Assembly (NCBI GenBank): GCA_001584585.1
Contig: LSYV01000006.1
Span: forward strand, 2,262,615 to 2,326,614
DNA length: 64,000 nt
Direction: 5' to 3'
From: Gonium pectorale
Taxonomy: Eukaryota > Chlorophyta > Chlorophyceae > Chlamydomonadales > Volvocaceae
A program made the position numbers and the translations under genes. Positions 22,401-35,164 of this stretch are shown piece by piece; within the stretch, counting starts at the first letter, position 1; each line of letters starts with the position of its first letter. The notes below the pieces were generated by a model, which worked only from the letters and a program-made list of their open reading frames with translations, was not told the origin of the DNA and made no database searches.

Positions 22401-25400
22401 CTCGCACAACGCCTGGCCGCCACGCTCTCACAGCTAGCGCACTGGTGCCCCGTCTTTGGTAAGTCTGGACCAAAAACCTGCTGTCAGCACAAGCATGCAT
22501 CTAAAAAGTTTGAGTAAAGCTAGAAGGTCGGCTTGATGGCATTCACTCGGCCGCACCGCTGATCGTGCCCACTGTTGGCCCGTGTCACAGCGGAGTCTAC
22601 CTTCCTGCCGGACCTGGTCTTCCCCTTCGTCAAGCTCTTCGCCTCGGCCCCGAGCGCCCAGAGTGCTGCCATGAACGAGCGCTGCTTTGAAACCCTCGCC
22701 ACGCTGCTGAGCTGCGGCTGGCTCCGGAGCTGGTGGGAGCGCTTTCCGCACCCGCCGCTGGGTGTCCTGTCCCGGATCCAGGTGAGCCACGCGATGATGA
22801 TGTAAAACGACTTCGAGACATACGGCAGTCGCTCTTGATGGCTTTGTACGACAGTATTAACTGCACACCGCTGCACAGGACGTCCTGGCGCTGCATGACG
22901 CGCCGCTGGCGGCCCACTTCGGGACCTTTCGCGGCGGCCTGGCGGGCGTCGTGTGGCCGCACCTTGCCACGCTGTGGACGGAGTTGTTGCCACGGAGCGA
23001 CTGGCTCAGGGTGCGCGAGAGGGGGGCAAGCGCCAGTGGTATGCATTGCTCCCGAGCCTGGACAGCCTGCAGCCGTGCAATCAAAATCAGCGCATCGCCT
23101 CTGCTGCTCCGCTGTGCTGCTTCAGCTCCATCTGCGAGATACAGTCCTTAAGCAAGATCGTCTAAGCATCCTGGATCGGATCCTTACAGCTGACCTTCAC
23201 AGCCAAGTGCGCACGTCCTCATTGCTCTTCCCTTTCCCCCCGCTGCAGCTGTGGGACCACTGCATCACGGCCGGCCCGGACCTGCTCTACTTTTTCGTGG
23301 CTGCCTACTTCATCAGCCTGCGCACGCACATGATGAGCCTGGACACCGACCACGCGCTGGCCAACTGGATGGCAGGACCGCCGCCGGTGGAGCTGGGCAC
23401 GGTAGGGCAGGCCTGGCGTCCGTCAGACTGTCCAGCTGGGCAAGGTGCCTGTTCAGTTTAACGCAACGTCGCCAATGGCATGAGTGGCTTCCCATCACGC
23501 GCCTACGCCTTGGCCCCACCCAGGTGATGCAAGCAGCCTACCAGCTGCGCAGTCGCACCCCGGAGGAGCTACGGCCGGTGCCGTCGGACTGGCGGCCGCT
23601 GCCTGCGGGGCCCACGTACACTGAGTTCACGGACTTCCCCAAGGGTATGTGCTAGGTCGTCGGAGGTTTGAGGGGTGCTGGTGCTATACTGCTATGTCAG
23701 CAAATGGACGATTGTCGTTGCTTTACCGGAGACCTTTTTCGAACCCTCTGATACGGCGTCGTAGTAGTGAGGCCTGTGCACACGCTGACATACATCATGG
23801 TGCCCTTTGCCCTACGGAACCCTGTTGTCCGATCCAGGCGCCGTGGAGTTGTTTGCGGCGGACCGGGCTCGCATCCGCGACGCTGAGGAGGCTCTGTTGC
23901 GGCGGCGTGCGGTGGTCTCGGAGCTTGAGCTCCGCACCAGGGCCGTCGCCCTCCAGGTGCCGAGTGTCGTCAGCATGCCGCAGCGCATGCGATTGGCATT
24001 TAGCGCGCTCCTACATTTGGAGAATGCGACACCACCCTGTACCGGCACTGTTGCATAGCCCTCCGAACCCACGCCTAGCTTGTCACTAGTGTGCGAGCTA
24101 TGTGTTTTGCTGCGCGGCCCAGGCTGCATCGCTGTCGACGGAGCGGCAACAGCTTGCAGCGCTGGAGGAGCAGCGGCGGGCGATGCTGCGGCAACTGGAT
24201 GCAGAGGCTGCAAATGAGATGACGCGGCTGGACGACCGGGCCAAGGAGGAGAAGCTGCGGCAGATCGCGACCGTGGAGCGCGCGTATCAGGTAGGGCAAC
24301 GTGCTGTTGCTTGGCCCTGAACGCGCAACATCGTTCGTGCCGTACCCATGTAATGCACTGACGCAAGGGACCAAGGCACGATCACACCGTTGGATAAGTG
24401 CATGCCGCTTGCTTGTGGTTGCGGGCGTGCAGGAGAACTTGCTGGAGATCCGCGCAACCTGGCAGCGGGAGCTTGAAGCAGCGCGGGCCGAGATTGCACA
24501 CAAGCGAGCGCTGGCGGCGCAACAGATTCGGAGCCGCGAGGAGGATGAGCAAATCAAGGTCCGTGTTGTGCACGGCGACCTCATTGTGCACCCTGCGGCC
24601 ATCGGTTTCACTAACGCTGTACCTCTGCACGTCCTGCCCTTGCTGCGGCGTCTCACAATGTCCAGTGTCCCATGCTATCATGCTTCCTCTTCCGCGCTAC
24701 TTCACGAGCTCACAATTTTTGCGTCCCGTCCCTGGATGTCCCGTGTACCCTTCCCAGACGCTGGAGTTCCACGCCCAGCAGCGCATGCGGGACATGGAGG
24801 AGGACGTGCGTCGCACCGCAGTGGCGTCCGCCGTGCGGGACGAGCTTGTGGCTCAGCAGGTGGAGGCGGAGGCCAAGCAGCGCGCTAAGATGAAGGAATG
24901 GGAGGCGGGTGAGTGCAACATGCGCACTAGAAGGCATTCTGCCGTAGAAAGCAGATGTAGAGGGAAACCGTCGAGCAAGGATGACCGGAGGGCAAGGCTT
25001 ACCGGTATCCGAGATGCCGGGGATCTGGGCCCGTAGTATGTGATCACTGACTCGCTGCGTCTTACACCAAGGGCCCTCCTTCCCCAGAGGATGAGGCGCG
25101 GAAGCTGCGGCAGCAGGTCGAGATGGCGCGCCGTGCTGAGCTGGCACTGGCAGCGGAGGAGGGCGCGGCGCGGCGAGCGGCGCTCCGTGAAGCGCAGTCC
25201 CTGACGCTGGCGCTGGACGATGAGCTAATCAAAGTAAGCGTTCCCTGGTTGAGCGAAGATGGCTGTCTCCACCCTGTCGACGCTGCCCATTGCGCGATAT
25301 TCCTCGCTACCCGATTATGCATCTTTATGGATTTTCGATCCTGGCCACCTGTGGTTACGCTCTTCCAGTCTGTTCCACCTGGTGCTCTGCCATGCGCCAG

Positions 25401-28400
25401 GTGGACAAAGACAGGAAGCTGCGGCGGCTGGCGGAGGATGCGGCGGCGGCCACTGCGGAGGCACGCGCAGCAGAGGAGAGCCGCGACGCGGCGCGGACTG
25501 CCGCAGAGGTGGAGACCATGCGGCTGCGGGCCCATGCGGACACCGCTTGGCTGGAGGCGGAGCAGCTGCGACGGGAGCAGTTGCTGGAGGCGGAGAGGCA
25601 GCAAATGGAGGTAGGTGGTTATCGAAAAAGCTTGCTACTGATGAAGCAAGCAACGTGGGCCTTGCATGCCCCGTGCCGAGGCTCTGGGGTATACGGTGAC
25701 TCCACGCCCATGGTACCCGATGATGCGTGGGATGACTCGTGTCCTTGCCGCCGCGCTGCAGGCCACTGCAGCTGCTGCCCGAGAGAAGCTGCTTGAGACA
25801 GAGGCGGCTACCCGTGCCATAGCGGCCCAGTCAGAGCTCCTGGAGCGGAGGAGGTGCGCGGCTTACCGAAAGGCATGGCGCAGCACTGCGGGCCACATTA
25901 TACGCAGTGATACGGACAAGGCGTGTGCCCTTCAACGAGAAAAACTGCCGCCGCCAGTACGCATAAGACGTTCGGGTCTGGGGAATCGTCGCGCGTGAAC
26001 GCCTATGTTAATTATGCCTGCTCGACGTTACCGTAACGTATGTCTCCCATGCAGGGCGCTGGAGCGGCAAAATGCAGAGGAGGAGTCCGAGGCTCGGCGG
26101 CTGATGGCCATCATGGCGTCGGAGCGGGGGCGGGACGCTGCCTTCGTCTCTGTGCTGGCAGCCAAGCAAGAGGAGATGAAGGTATAGTTTAGGAGCTTAC
26201 TTCCGACATTGTGCACATGTGGCATTGCGGCCCAAGGCCAACATGCGAGATGCGCATAGCTGCACGTTAACAGCCAGCAACAAGAAGCCCATGACAAGTG
26301 CCCAATCCTATGCTACTCGGTTGTTTTGCAGTTGAAGCTGGACGCTGCGGCCCGCGCTGGCAGCCTTCAGCGCCGGATGGAGTCCAGCGAGGCCGCAGCG
26401 GCCGCCGCGCTGCTGGCGGAGCTTGACGACCAGCAACGGCGCGAACTGGCGGAGCTGCGGAAGCAGCAAGCAGCGGCGCTGGAGGCCCTTTCGAAGGGGC
26501 AGGAGGAGCAGGTATGCTGGCTGCTTTGGCGTTTGTGCAAGGCACCTTCGGACTCCACAGGGTGTGGGGTTGGCTTGCTGTCGTGCAGGTCCGGGAGGCA
26601 GTCGAGAGCCGGCGAGCAGAGCTGTGGCAGGAGCAGGCAGAGGCTCTTAAAGCCCAACAGCAGGCCTTTGACCTGCGAAATGAGCAGCTGATCAAGGGGC
26701 TCCTACAGGAACAGGTGCGGTGTGTTTACAGGCAACTTTGCAGCCCCAAACTCGCACTGGGACTATGGGGTTAGGCATTGAATGATCTGACGGACCACAT
26801 TGGTATGTCGGCCGTGCGGGTAGAATATACTTGCCTCGGGTGTAACCGGTGTTTGTGGCATTGCTCCCATGCAGGAGCTGCGGGATAAGCCCCAACGGCA
26901 GACAGGTGACGGTTCCTCGGGTGGTGTGGAGCCTGCACTGCGGCCCCGGGAGTCTGCGCCGTCTCGATCAGAGCAGCGGCAATCCGCCTCCGGCTTCGAC
27001 AGCGGAGAGGCCTTGCGCAAGCCCATGACCTCTGAGGGCACTTCGGCGGCGGTGGCAATGCGCGGCGCAACCCAGCCGCTCCGCCGGGCAGCCGACGTCG
27101 ACACGCCCACTCGTTCATACGATGCGTACTCAGACAGCAACATGACTCCATCTTCCCACATCACCAGCACCACGTCCACCACAACCACGCCTGCCTCTTC
27201 ACATCATCTACCACGCCTCCCTGTAAGCCGGGTCGAGGTGCCGGTAACGCAGGCACCAGCGCGTGAAGCTGCGCCCACGGTAGCACCCGGAGCAGCAACA
27301 GCATCTGTGGCAGAGGTGCCTCGCGGGGATGCGTCGGCCCACGGCTGGAAATCATCAACCGGGATGCGCAGCCGCCTTGCGACAGCGGCGGCTGAGGGCA
27401 ACGAAGCGGAGGCGAAGCAGCTGTTTGAGGTTCCTACTCGCCGGGTGCAGTCTGAGTCGTTGCCGCCACCACCCCGGCCTGTAACTGTGCATGCTGCCCC
27501 GCAGCCGCTGGCACCGTACGCGGCGGCAGCACACAGTGGCAGCAGCAAGAGTGGGAACGCTGCATTGGGCTCAGTCGCCTACGAGAGGGGCCCCACAGCC
27601 GCGAGCTCTAGCGCTGATTCCGATCAGCAAACAGGAGTCATGGGCGCCGATGTCGATGCGCATCGCTTCACGGCCCGCGCTCCTTTTTCGGATGGTCCAC
27701 TAGGCCCGCCCCGAGCCGCGCTGGGGTCGGCTCTTGGAAGGCTGGAAATGCAGCGGAGCGAACTGGACGCGCCTCGGGTGGGGCCGGATGTGCCGCTTGG
27801 AGGGCAAGACCTGCTGCGGGTAGGGCTACACGCGTCCAGGGCCGGGCTGGACATGCAGCGCGGGTGGCAGAGTGCGGTGCATGGCAGCGGCCTTGACCTG
27901 CCCCGGGCGGGGCTGGACATGCCCAAGGGTGGTCCGGACGTGCCCCAGGCGAAGCCAGAGGACCACCGAGCAGCGCTGGAGCTTGCCAGGGGGGCCGCGC
28001 GGTCGGCTTCTCCCACAACCCGTGGCGGATCCTCGGGAGCCTCAACTTCAGACTTCAGCTCCGTCTCACCATCTTCTCCAGCTGCGTTGGTCGCCAGGTG
28101 AGCCAATTCCTTGACGACAGCACTTGCAGCGTTATGCCTTCCTGAGCAACTCGTATGGCCTCCGCTCGCCCTGAAACTGCGCTGCTGGTTGGTGACCCTG
28201 CGCCCTTCATTACCCCGCGTCCACCCGGTTTCGACCTCTACCCCCAGGATGCACTTGCCTGGCCGGGGACAGCTGGACCGCACATCTGAAGCTGCGGCCG
28301 TTGCCGCAACAGCCGTCGGTCGCGCTGCGTTAGCTGCAGCACATGCCTTGTCACCACCGCGGCGCAAGTGGGATTCGCCTTCAGACGCGCCAAGGTGCGA

Positions 28401-31400
28401 TTCCTGGATAGGTTACTCACAGTCTCAGTGCTGTCGCTGCCCGCACACTACCGATGCATATGTCGAATGGCCATGCAAGCTGCGTCGGCCCCCTTCCGGT
28501 TCCCGACTGATCGCCAGGCGTGGTCATCCCTTGCCATCTTGGCCCTGCAGGGACACGTGTCTGAACAGCCCCGATGGCTCGAGCACCGTGGCAACGGACC
28601 AGCTTCGTGCTCTCCTCGGGTTGGACGTGTCTGGCCCCTTCAGCTCCGACTTGGGCTCAAGCCTGACCGCAAGCGGCCGGCTAGGCCTCACCGGCCTCAG
28701 CGGTTACTCGTCGTCCAATTGGAGCAGCCCCGGTGGGTTGGCAGGAGCATATGTGGCATGTGTGTCCAGCTGGGTGCTACCGTCTGCGTCAGGGCTGTCT
28801 GGGGCCTGGTTGCCTTGGTTGCGCTGGAAAGCATGTTTGTGACGGACGATTGGGTTTGGTGTTGGTCCCGTGCCTTGCAGGCATGCCACCGCTGCCAGCA
28901 TCGCTCACGGTCGCCGCCAGGGCTGCTCCCGCGGAAGTGAAGATGCTACCCAGCGTCGCAGGCGCTCTGTGGGATCAGCGACATGCAGCGCCGGCCAGCG
29001 TTCCGGCGCCCGGAACACGTGATGCCTACGTTGCAGAGTCCGCGAGCAATCCCACGTCGGCAGAACGCCCTGCGTCATCACGCAACCCGCACACCGGGGC
29101 TTACAGAGCGGAAGAGTCACCGCTGTCGTCGGACCTGTACTCCGACAGCATGTGAGACGCAAACATGGGAATGCAGTGTGAACAACTTCCTTGCCCCGCA
29201 CCCGTGACGTGCGACTGTTGCAGTGGCGGCTCCCTTTGAATACTCGCTTTGTTGCCTGTGCATGCGAACCTGAACATCTCTCCTGGCCTCTTTGTCTTCA
29301 GGTCTTCGCTGCAACGCGCTGGCCTGCTCGGCATTCCCCGCGCTCCTGCATCCGCCCCAGTCTACCACGCCTCTGTCGCGCCAAGCTCACAGTACGAGCC
29401 ACACTCCCGTCCGCCGGAGCCCTCTGCCTCAGCCTACACCAGCTCGTCATACACCACCATCACCTCAGCCTCCGACAGCATGTATTCACCCTACGCCCCG
29501 CCATACACGGCCTTCACGCCGGCGGCGCGCGTCCAGGCTCCAAGCCAACCAGGGTCCCAGCCGTCAGCCATGTCTGCGCGCTATCAGGGCGCATCCCTGA
29601 CCCCTGCCTCAGTGACGCCATCAAGCCTGAACCCGCCTTCAGGCTCAGAGACCGTAACTTCCGGTCTGATCCCGCCGTCCGCATCTGTCTCTTCAGGCCA
29701 GGCGCCGTCTGAGCCTACCACGCTGACATCCCGGCCCACCACGGCGACGTCTCGGCCCAGCGTGTCCGGCCCGCCTGCAGGACCCGTGCCGACATCGCAG
29801 CTGTCACCTGTCTGGGAGGTCACCGCACCATCAGAGGGTCTGCCGCTGTCAATGGTGCTTGGAGGAGGATTGGCTGCCACGCGGCTTGACACTGGGCGCT
29901 CTTTTGGCGCCCAGAGCTACAGCAGCCGGCCCCTGTCGGACTACGGCAGCAGCATGCCCGAGACCCGCGTCGCTGCCGGAAGCCCAAGCGAGGACAGCAG
30001 CCAGCGCAGCGACCCCGGTTACGCAAGTACGCTGCTTACGGACACGGCAAGCATAGGCCCCAGCGCCAGTAATTATCAGCGCGGCACCAGCGACTATCAG
30101 TACCCTGCGGTTAGCGGCAATCGCGACAGTGATCATTCCAGCAGCGGCACTTCCGAGTTTCAACGCGCCGACGTGTCGGGCACTCACGGTAGCGTTGTTG
30201 GCCAGGAGCTTGGTAGCACCAGCAGCCTCCGCTCCGTCTCCACCGGGCCCTCGCAACCGGCCTATGGCGCCAACAAAGCTAGCAGCATCCGCGGCAGCTC
30301 TAGCAAGGTCACGAGCAGCAACTCCTCGTCGCCGCCCTCGACTGTCTCCACAGACCTGAGCGTCAAGACCGCCGCGTCCAGCGTCCGGAGCTTCGCTGCG
30401 CACCTCGTGCCACAAGCGAGCGAGCTCTCAGGTGGCGATCCCCGCGGAAGCGAGCTGGGCGCCACGCAGGCACCGGCGCGCGCAGAAGCTCCGGGAGCTC
30501 AGTTGGCCGAGGCCACTCCGACGGGCACCCCGGCGGTTGAGCTGCGTGAGGACCGCCTTACGCGCCGACCCATGATGACACCGGGCGGCTTCAGCACCGC
30601 CGCTACCGTGTCTGGCACCCCATCCCGGGACGTGGCCGAGCTCTTGCGCCTATTGCACTTGGCTGGCTCCGACGATGAGTGTGATGTAGGCCTCACTATG
30701 GGGACCAGGCCCTCGCAGTCGGAGCCTGGACAAGTTCCCGGTCGCCGGCTCGGTGGAGGCGAGTCTGCGGGCCAAGGCCGGGAGCTCTTAGGACTCTTCC
30801 CTCCAAGCGAGCTGGAGTTTGAAGTGCAGGAGCAGGAGCCGGCCGGAGCGCCAGGCCTCAGCGGCTCGGCTGGGCACCAAGCCGACCCGGCAGCGAGCGG
30901 GTCGGAGGAGAGCAATCGGGGTAGCTTCCCTGCCTGGGAGACCGCACTTCGGGACGTTGCGTCCGTCGGATTTGGCAGCCGTTTGGACAGCCTCACGGGC
31001 AGCGTGCGAGCCAGCAGTGTCGGTGATAGCGATCCTGGAACCGCCCGCGCCCCGAGCAGCGTGTACGAGCGGTCAAGCTCCGTCGCCGCGGCCGTGAGAC
31101 CGGCCAGTACCTCCGGGCAAGGCCCAGCCGACACTATGCCACCCGTCGTTGTGGAGGCTGCGGCTTTCCTTGGCGTCAGCGTTGACGACAGGGGTCAACT
31201 TGGTGGCGTTAATGAGGCGGCGGGCAGCGTGAATGACAGGCCGTACCGCTCCGCGCCCAGCTGGTTGGCATCAAGCCCAACGAGCACTACCATTACCGCG
31301 CCAGACAGGTGAATAGGCTCGCCCATCCGCGTCGAACTCTTGGTAGCATCCCTTGAGGCGTGCTGATCGCGGGAGATGTACATGCCGTCTTCCTGTTAAG

Positions 31401-31669
31401 GGTGGTTAAAGCTCGCGATTCTGACCCGTGACATGAACAGCCTTGGTCTCTGGCGCCTTGTGTGATGCCCTCCCTGCAGCGGCGTGACGCCTGGCGGCTC
31501 GAGCCTTACCGACGCCCTTCGCCGCCTGGGTCTGCCGATGGACGACATAACGACCCCAACGACCGCAACTGACTTCGACCTGTACGAAGAACAAGAAGAC
31601 CCCTTGCTGCTGATGGCCACCATGACGACCGAGGGTACTGCCGAAGTGGAAGATCGCTACGTTGTGTAG
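19500..31669 (+). CDS. TBC1D31: TBC1D31 orthologue (WD40 + TBC + coiled coil) with long disordered tail
   Basis: Twenty-seven exons, all in phase, 2653 residues: 19500-19891, 20080-20164, 20349-20444, 20576-21187, 21395-21745, 21917-22107, 22286-22458, 22591-22781, 22879-23010, 23249-23401, 23524-23644, 23838-23956, 24123-24290, 24433-24558, 24758-24908, 25088-25233, 25401-25610, 25762-25853, 26055-26181, 26332-26511, 26589-26714, 26875-28097, 28248-28394, 28551-28732, 28881-29151, 29302-31308, 31480-31669. WD40-like repeats occupy about 1-500. The TBC domain (about 555-790) opens with LQSLLEAFGEYPSKYRLMIW and has LAHWCPVFG and FLPDLVFPFVKLF, closely matching animal TBC1D31. It shows no IxxDxxR arginine finger, so Rab-GAP activity is doubtful. 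A coiled coil rich in Ala, Glu and Arg covers about 835-1314. The human protein is about 1066 residues and localises to centrosome and centriolar satellites with a role at the cilium base. The extra 1340 residues are Ser/Pro/Thr-rich. A separate gene for the tail is unlikely because all phases join. Confidence 0.9.
27740..27960 (+). repeat. Imperfect short tandem repeat in the TBC1D31 tail
   Basis: This stretch of the 26875-28097 exon encodes repeated units of about 11 residues resembling GLDxPRxGxDxP, for example LDLPRAGLDMPKGGPDVP. The repeats are degenerate at DNA level and lie in the disordered tail. No function is known to me. Confidence 0.65.
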
Positions 31670-31720
31670 CTTAATGCCGCATGAAATGTGCAGGCCACCA
31701 CCGAGTCGCACGTTGTGCGT

Positions 31721-31725
31721 TGTAA
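31721..31725 (+). terminator. TGTAA polyadenylation signal of TBC1D31 gene
   Basis: TGTAA about 52 nt after the stop codon, fitting the volvocine polyadenylation signal and supporting 31669 as the true gene end. Confidence 0.7.
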
Positions 31726-31729
31726 GATA

Positions 31730-33134
31730 GACTGCTGACCGTGTCAATGACAGGGCCACACTGCCCCAGGCTACACGCAAGTGCTGCTGTCTAAAAGCAC
31801 GTCCTTAGGCAGCAGGGTGTCACACGCAGCATCTGTTGCGCCGTTTCTCCTACCTTCAAGCTGCGAGGAGTGAACCCACCTCTACGGACATACACACCAG
31901 AAGGCGCGGCGTCACCCAATAGAGTGGGCTGATGCAATTTTTTGCACTTTTGTCCCGGACGCTGTAGCCTAACCGCGCATCGCTTTTACCTCACTCGAAC
32001 TGTTCTGGGTGTACTCCACGGCATCACCGACTCCACCAGCGGTCCACCCATTAGACCTACTCCATCACCGGCGGCCAGTGGTTGCCAGACCCGCGTGTGC
32101 ACGACCCACTCACACGGCGCACCTAGCGGCGGTATGCAGACCTGTGCGATGTGTGAGTAGAGACGTCTTCGGGCACACATACGGCCTTAGGGCTGCAGGC
32201 TGTCCCTTTGGGTTGAGCAAGGGGGAACAGCGGTCCCCCACACCCCTCGCCCCGCGGCGTTGAGGTGGTCTTGCGTTGGGGCGGGTTCGCGGGTAGCGCC
32301 CCTGCCCAGCGCCGGCCCGGAGATGTAACACCACACATACAAACAAGTTACACGGGAAGAGACAGAGAATACAATCGATCAAAGAGGGTGCTGCGAACAA
32401 GTACGGGCTCGGCTTCCGCACAGCGGTGCCATTCATTCTCTTTGTCCTCATGCACGTAGGAAAGGTTTCAGGAGAAAGAGGAAATGAGGAAGGATGCGGA
32501 TACGGGACAACGGGAGCGCCGAAACTGCATCTCTTCCTGGTGATGCAACCACGACACCTTGCCTGCCCGGGCAGCCTTGCGTGCTCTGTGTGACTAGTTC
32601 CAGATACCGGCACCACATATAGTCGATGGTGTGGTGCCGGCTTTGGCACGTGCAATTTTGGGGCCCTGACGGCGCCATTATGACCGGTTGACCGCCCTCT
32701 CTGACTGTCCGGATACTATTTACCTGTTTGTGTTATTAGCATGGAGCCGGAGGACGCCGTTGGGCCATGGCGACACTCCACTACGACAGGAGAGCTAGAC
32801 AGAGCAGAGCTACGGCGTGCCGCCGAGCGCAGCGAGGCCGCAACCTTGTGTGTTATTAGCATGGATCCAGACCATATGACAAACAGTATTATTTTCGCAC
32901 GCTGGGCCCCCTGCATCTGGTGTGCAGCGGTGGTGTTGCTTGGACCCATGGGTCTGTCGTGTTGGTTTTATCCCTGGGATCCAGGGTTATCCCTTGTGCG
33001 CCCTAGTCCACCCTCAAAGGCTAGCATATGGGGGAGAAAATAAGAATTGAGTGGAACTGATAGAAAGCGGAATGGACAAGGAACCAGGAACCCAGCAGGC
33101 TGGCACCTTCAATGTAGAGGGTAGTAGATGGTAA
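31730..33134. other. Intergenic stretch, no gene recognised
   Basis: No coding exon is supported. A 17-bp direct repeat (TGTGTTATTAGCATGGA) occurs near 32729 and again near 32849. Open frames here are short and low in information. The stretch leads into the reverse transcriptase remnant and may contain more of its decayed sequence. Confidence 0.5.
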
Positions 33135-34200
33135 TGTTTCGATTCGGTCGACGTCATGACCACCGTCCACCGCTTTAACGCCGCCGCCATCCCCGCCGCC
33201 GCAGTGGACCCCATGGCCGCCTACGACTTCACCCGCCTTTACACTAACATCCCGCTCGACGACCTCTGCCGCTCCATCGACAAGATGACCCGCACCTGCC
33301 TGGAGGGCTTCGCCGGCATTGAAGTCCTGACGACACTTCCAGCGCGCCAGCACCCTGACGCCCGGCCGGTCCACACGGCACGCCTGGTCCCGGACACCCC
33401 CTCCTGCACCTACTCGACCCGGGGCCGCCACGGTTGCCGCTTTTTTGATGCCGCAGCCTTTGACGTCATCTTCTCGTCCCTGGTGTCTTCTACGTTCATC
33501 CGCTTCGGGCCTTGCCTCGTTCGCCAGATCTGCGGCATCCCCATGGGCATCTCGGCAGCGCCCCTTTGCTGACCTCTTTCTGGGTTGGTACGAGTTCGAG
33601 TTCCTGGCGCAGATGCACGGGCCGGCTCTCTCGCCCCCTGCCCGCGACGTCCTGGCTGCTTTCGGCAATACAAATCGTTTCCTTGATGACCTGCTCTCCC
33701 TGAATAACGCTCACCTGCCGCACCTCCTACGGCAGGACCAGCACTACCGCGGCCTTCATGGCCTGTACCCCTCCTGCCTCCAGGTTGAACGACAGCGGCA
33801 CCCCCATCTCGGCCCCCATGCCCTGCCATTCCTGAACATTCTCCTGGTACTGCGCTCGGCCCCTGATGGCGCCGCCCGCCTCGTCACCCGGCTGTACGAC
33901 AAACGGGACCAGCCTTGCTTTCAGGGCCTCCGCCTCACGCGGTTCATTGCTGCAGACAGAAACGTTAATACTCCCACCAAACGTGCCCTCCTCGCCAGCC
34001 AGTTCCACCGCCTTCGGCGTGTCATCACCGATCCGGACAACTTTGCCTTCGAGATGGCCCGCATTGTGCAAACACTCAACGGCAGCGGATACTCCCAGCG
34101 CAACTTGCTCCGGACCTAGGGGCGGCTCCTCCAGTTTACCTTCTACTATGGTCGCCCTCTTTCTGTGCAGGTTTCTCTTTGGTCGCCGTACCCCCGCCTA
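33135..34200 (+). pseudogene. Reverse transcriptase remnant, Penelope-like element type, frameshifted
   Basis: The first frame (33135-33572) contains YDFTRLYTNIPLDDL and QICGIPMGISAAP. The next frame continues with DLFLGWYEFEFL and the catalytic-type NRFLDDLLSLNN, then LYDKRDQP and a long C-terminal part with QTLNGSGYSQRNLLR. These are RT motifs; the GIPMG and YTNIP forms are typical of Penelope-like elements and their relatives. The two frames differ by one base, apparently in the C-run near 33561-33564. A TAG at 34117-34119 interrupts sequence that still looks like the conserved tail (GRLLQFTFYYGR). The 5' part is missing because a stop lies just upstream of 33135. No GIY-YIG endonuclease was recognised. 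It is a dead or damaged copy. The class could also be another non-LTR lineage, and sequencing error at the C-run could mimic the frameshift. Confidence 0.68.
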
Positions 34201-35164
34201 CCGTGACCTCCTCATGCGGACCCGGACCCACCTCCGAGACCCGGCGGCATACCAGCCCTCGTAGCCACGCCCGCCCTTCGGGATCCCGCAGCCTTCCAGC
34301 CGTCCAACCTCTGGGACTCGACGCCTGCCAGCCGTTATCGCCGCGCCGGCCCTCCCACCCCCCAACAGCTCAGCCCACCTGCCGGCACGCCGCCCCTACC
34401 CCTTCGTCGCCAGTCACCAGCTGTGGATCCGGCTTTATCCTCACCGTCGCGCAGGGTCATTGGTACGCTTGTGCCCCGCCGTGATTCGGAAATGATTGCA
34501 TCGGCAAGGGCCCCGTTGCCCCAACTGCCACTCGCTGATCCGCCCGCCACGGCTGTCCCCCGTGTGACTACTGCCTGTGCTTCATGCCGTCCCTCCGCAT
34601 CCATGCCTCTGCATCCCTACCTCTGTGCCTGTTTGCATACACTGGCCGCTGTTCCGCACGTGCCCCTACAGACGGTGTGGATCTGCCCTCCAGACCGCCG
34701 CCTGTCCCTCTTGGGCCCTTGGCTTTATCGCCGTCGCCTCGTTCCTTTGCCCCGTTTCCCCGAGCCCGTGCACGTAGGACTCGCTGCCGTACCTGGGCCC
34801 CTCCACCTCGCCCGTGCGGACTATCGTCCCTCTCTTTCCTGCCAGTCCATCGGCGGCCAACTACGGGGACGGGAGTGCTATGGCCTGCTTCTGCGCGCCA
34901 ACCCTGTCCACATGCCCGCGACTGCTTCGAGCGCAGACGGTACCTGACTCCATGTTTCTGTCGCCCATTCCAGGTCTGTATTACGCCAATCGGCGGTTCG
35001 GGGGTGCGGGCTGGGCGCTACGCAAATGGTAACCGCTGGCCGCCGATGGACTGGTCACCTCGTCGACCGCTCGCCGGACCCTCGCACCCTCTACTTATAG
35101 TCAGGTACCTATTCTGGTGACACACCGGGGACGGGCCCGTCCGCTCGTACTACCTCCGCCCGCC
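34201..35164. other. Unassigned sequence downstream of the reverse transcriptase remnant
   Basis: CCT/CGC-rich sequence with Pro- and Arg-rich open frames (for example 34423-34947, 174 codons) but no recognised domain. It may be the 3' part of the retroelement. It ends in the assembly gap. Confidence 0.45.

Noticed and set aside
26875..31669. Ser/Pro-rich tail as a separate gene
   Set aside because: All six junctions continue the TBC1D31 frame, with no new promoter-sized gap and no polyadenylation signal noticed before 31721.
32741..33043. 100-codon plus-strand open frame containing the TGTGTTATTAGCATGGA repeat
   Set aside because: No homology recognised, no splice context, and the repeat suggests non-coding origin.
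34423..34947. 174-codon open frame after the reverse transcriptase
   Set aside because: Pro/Arg-rich, no domain, adjacent to decayed retroelement; likely chance or remnant.
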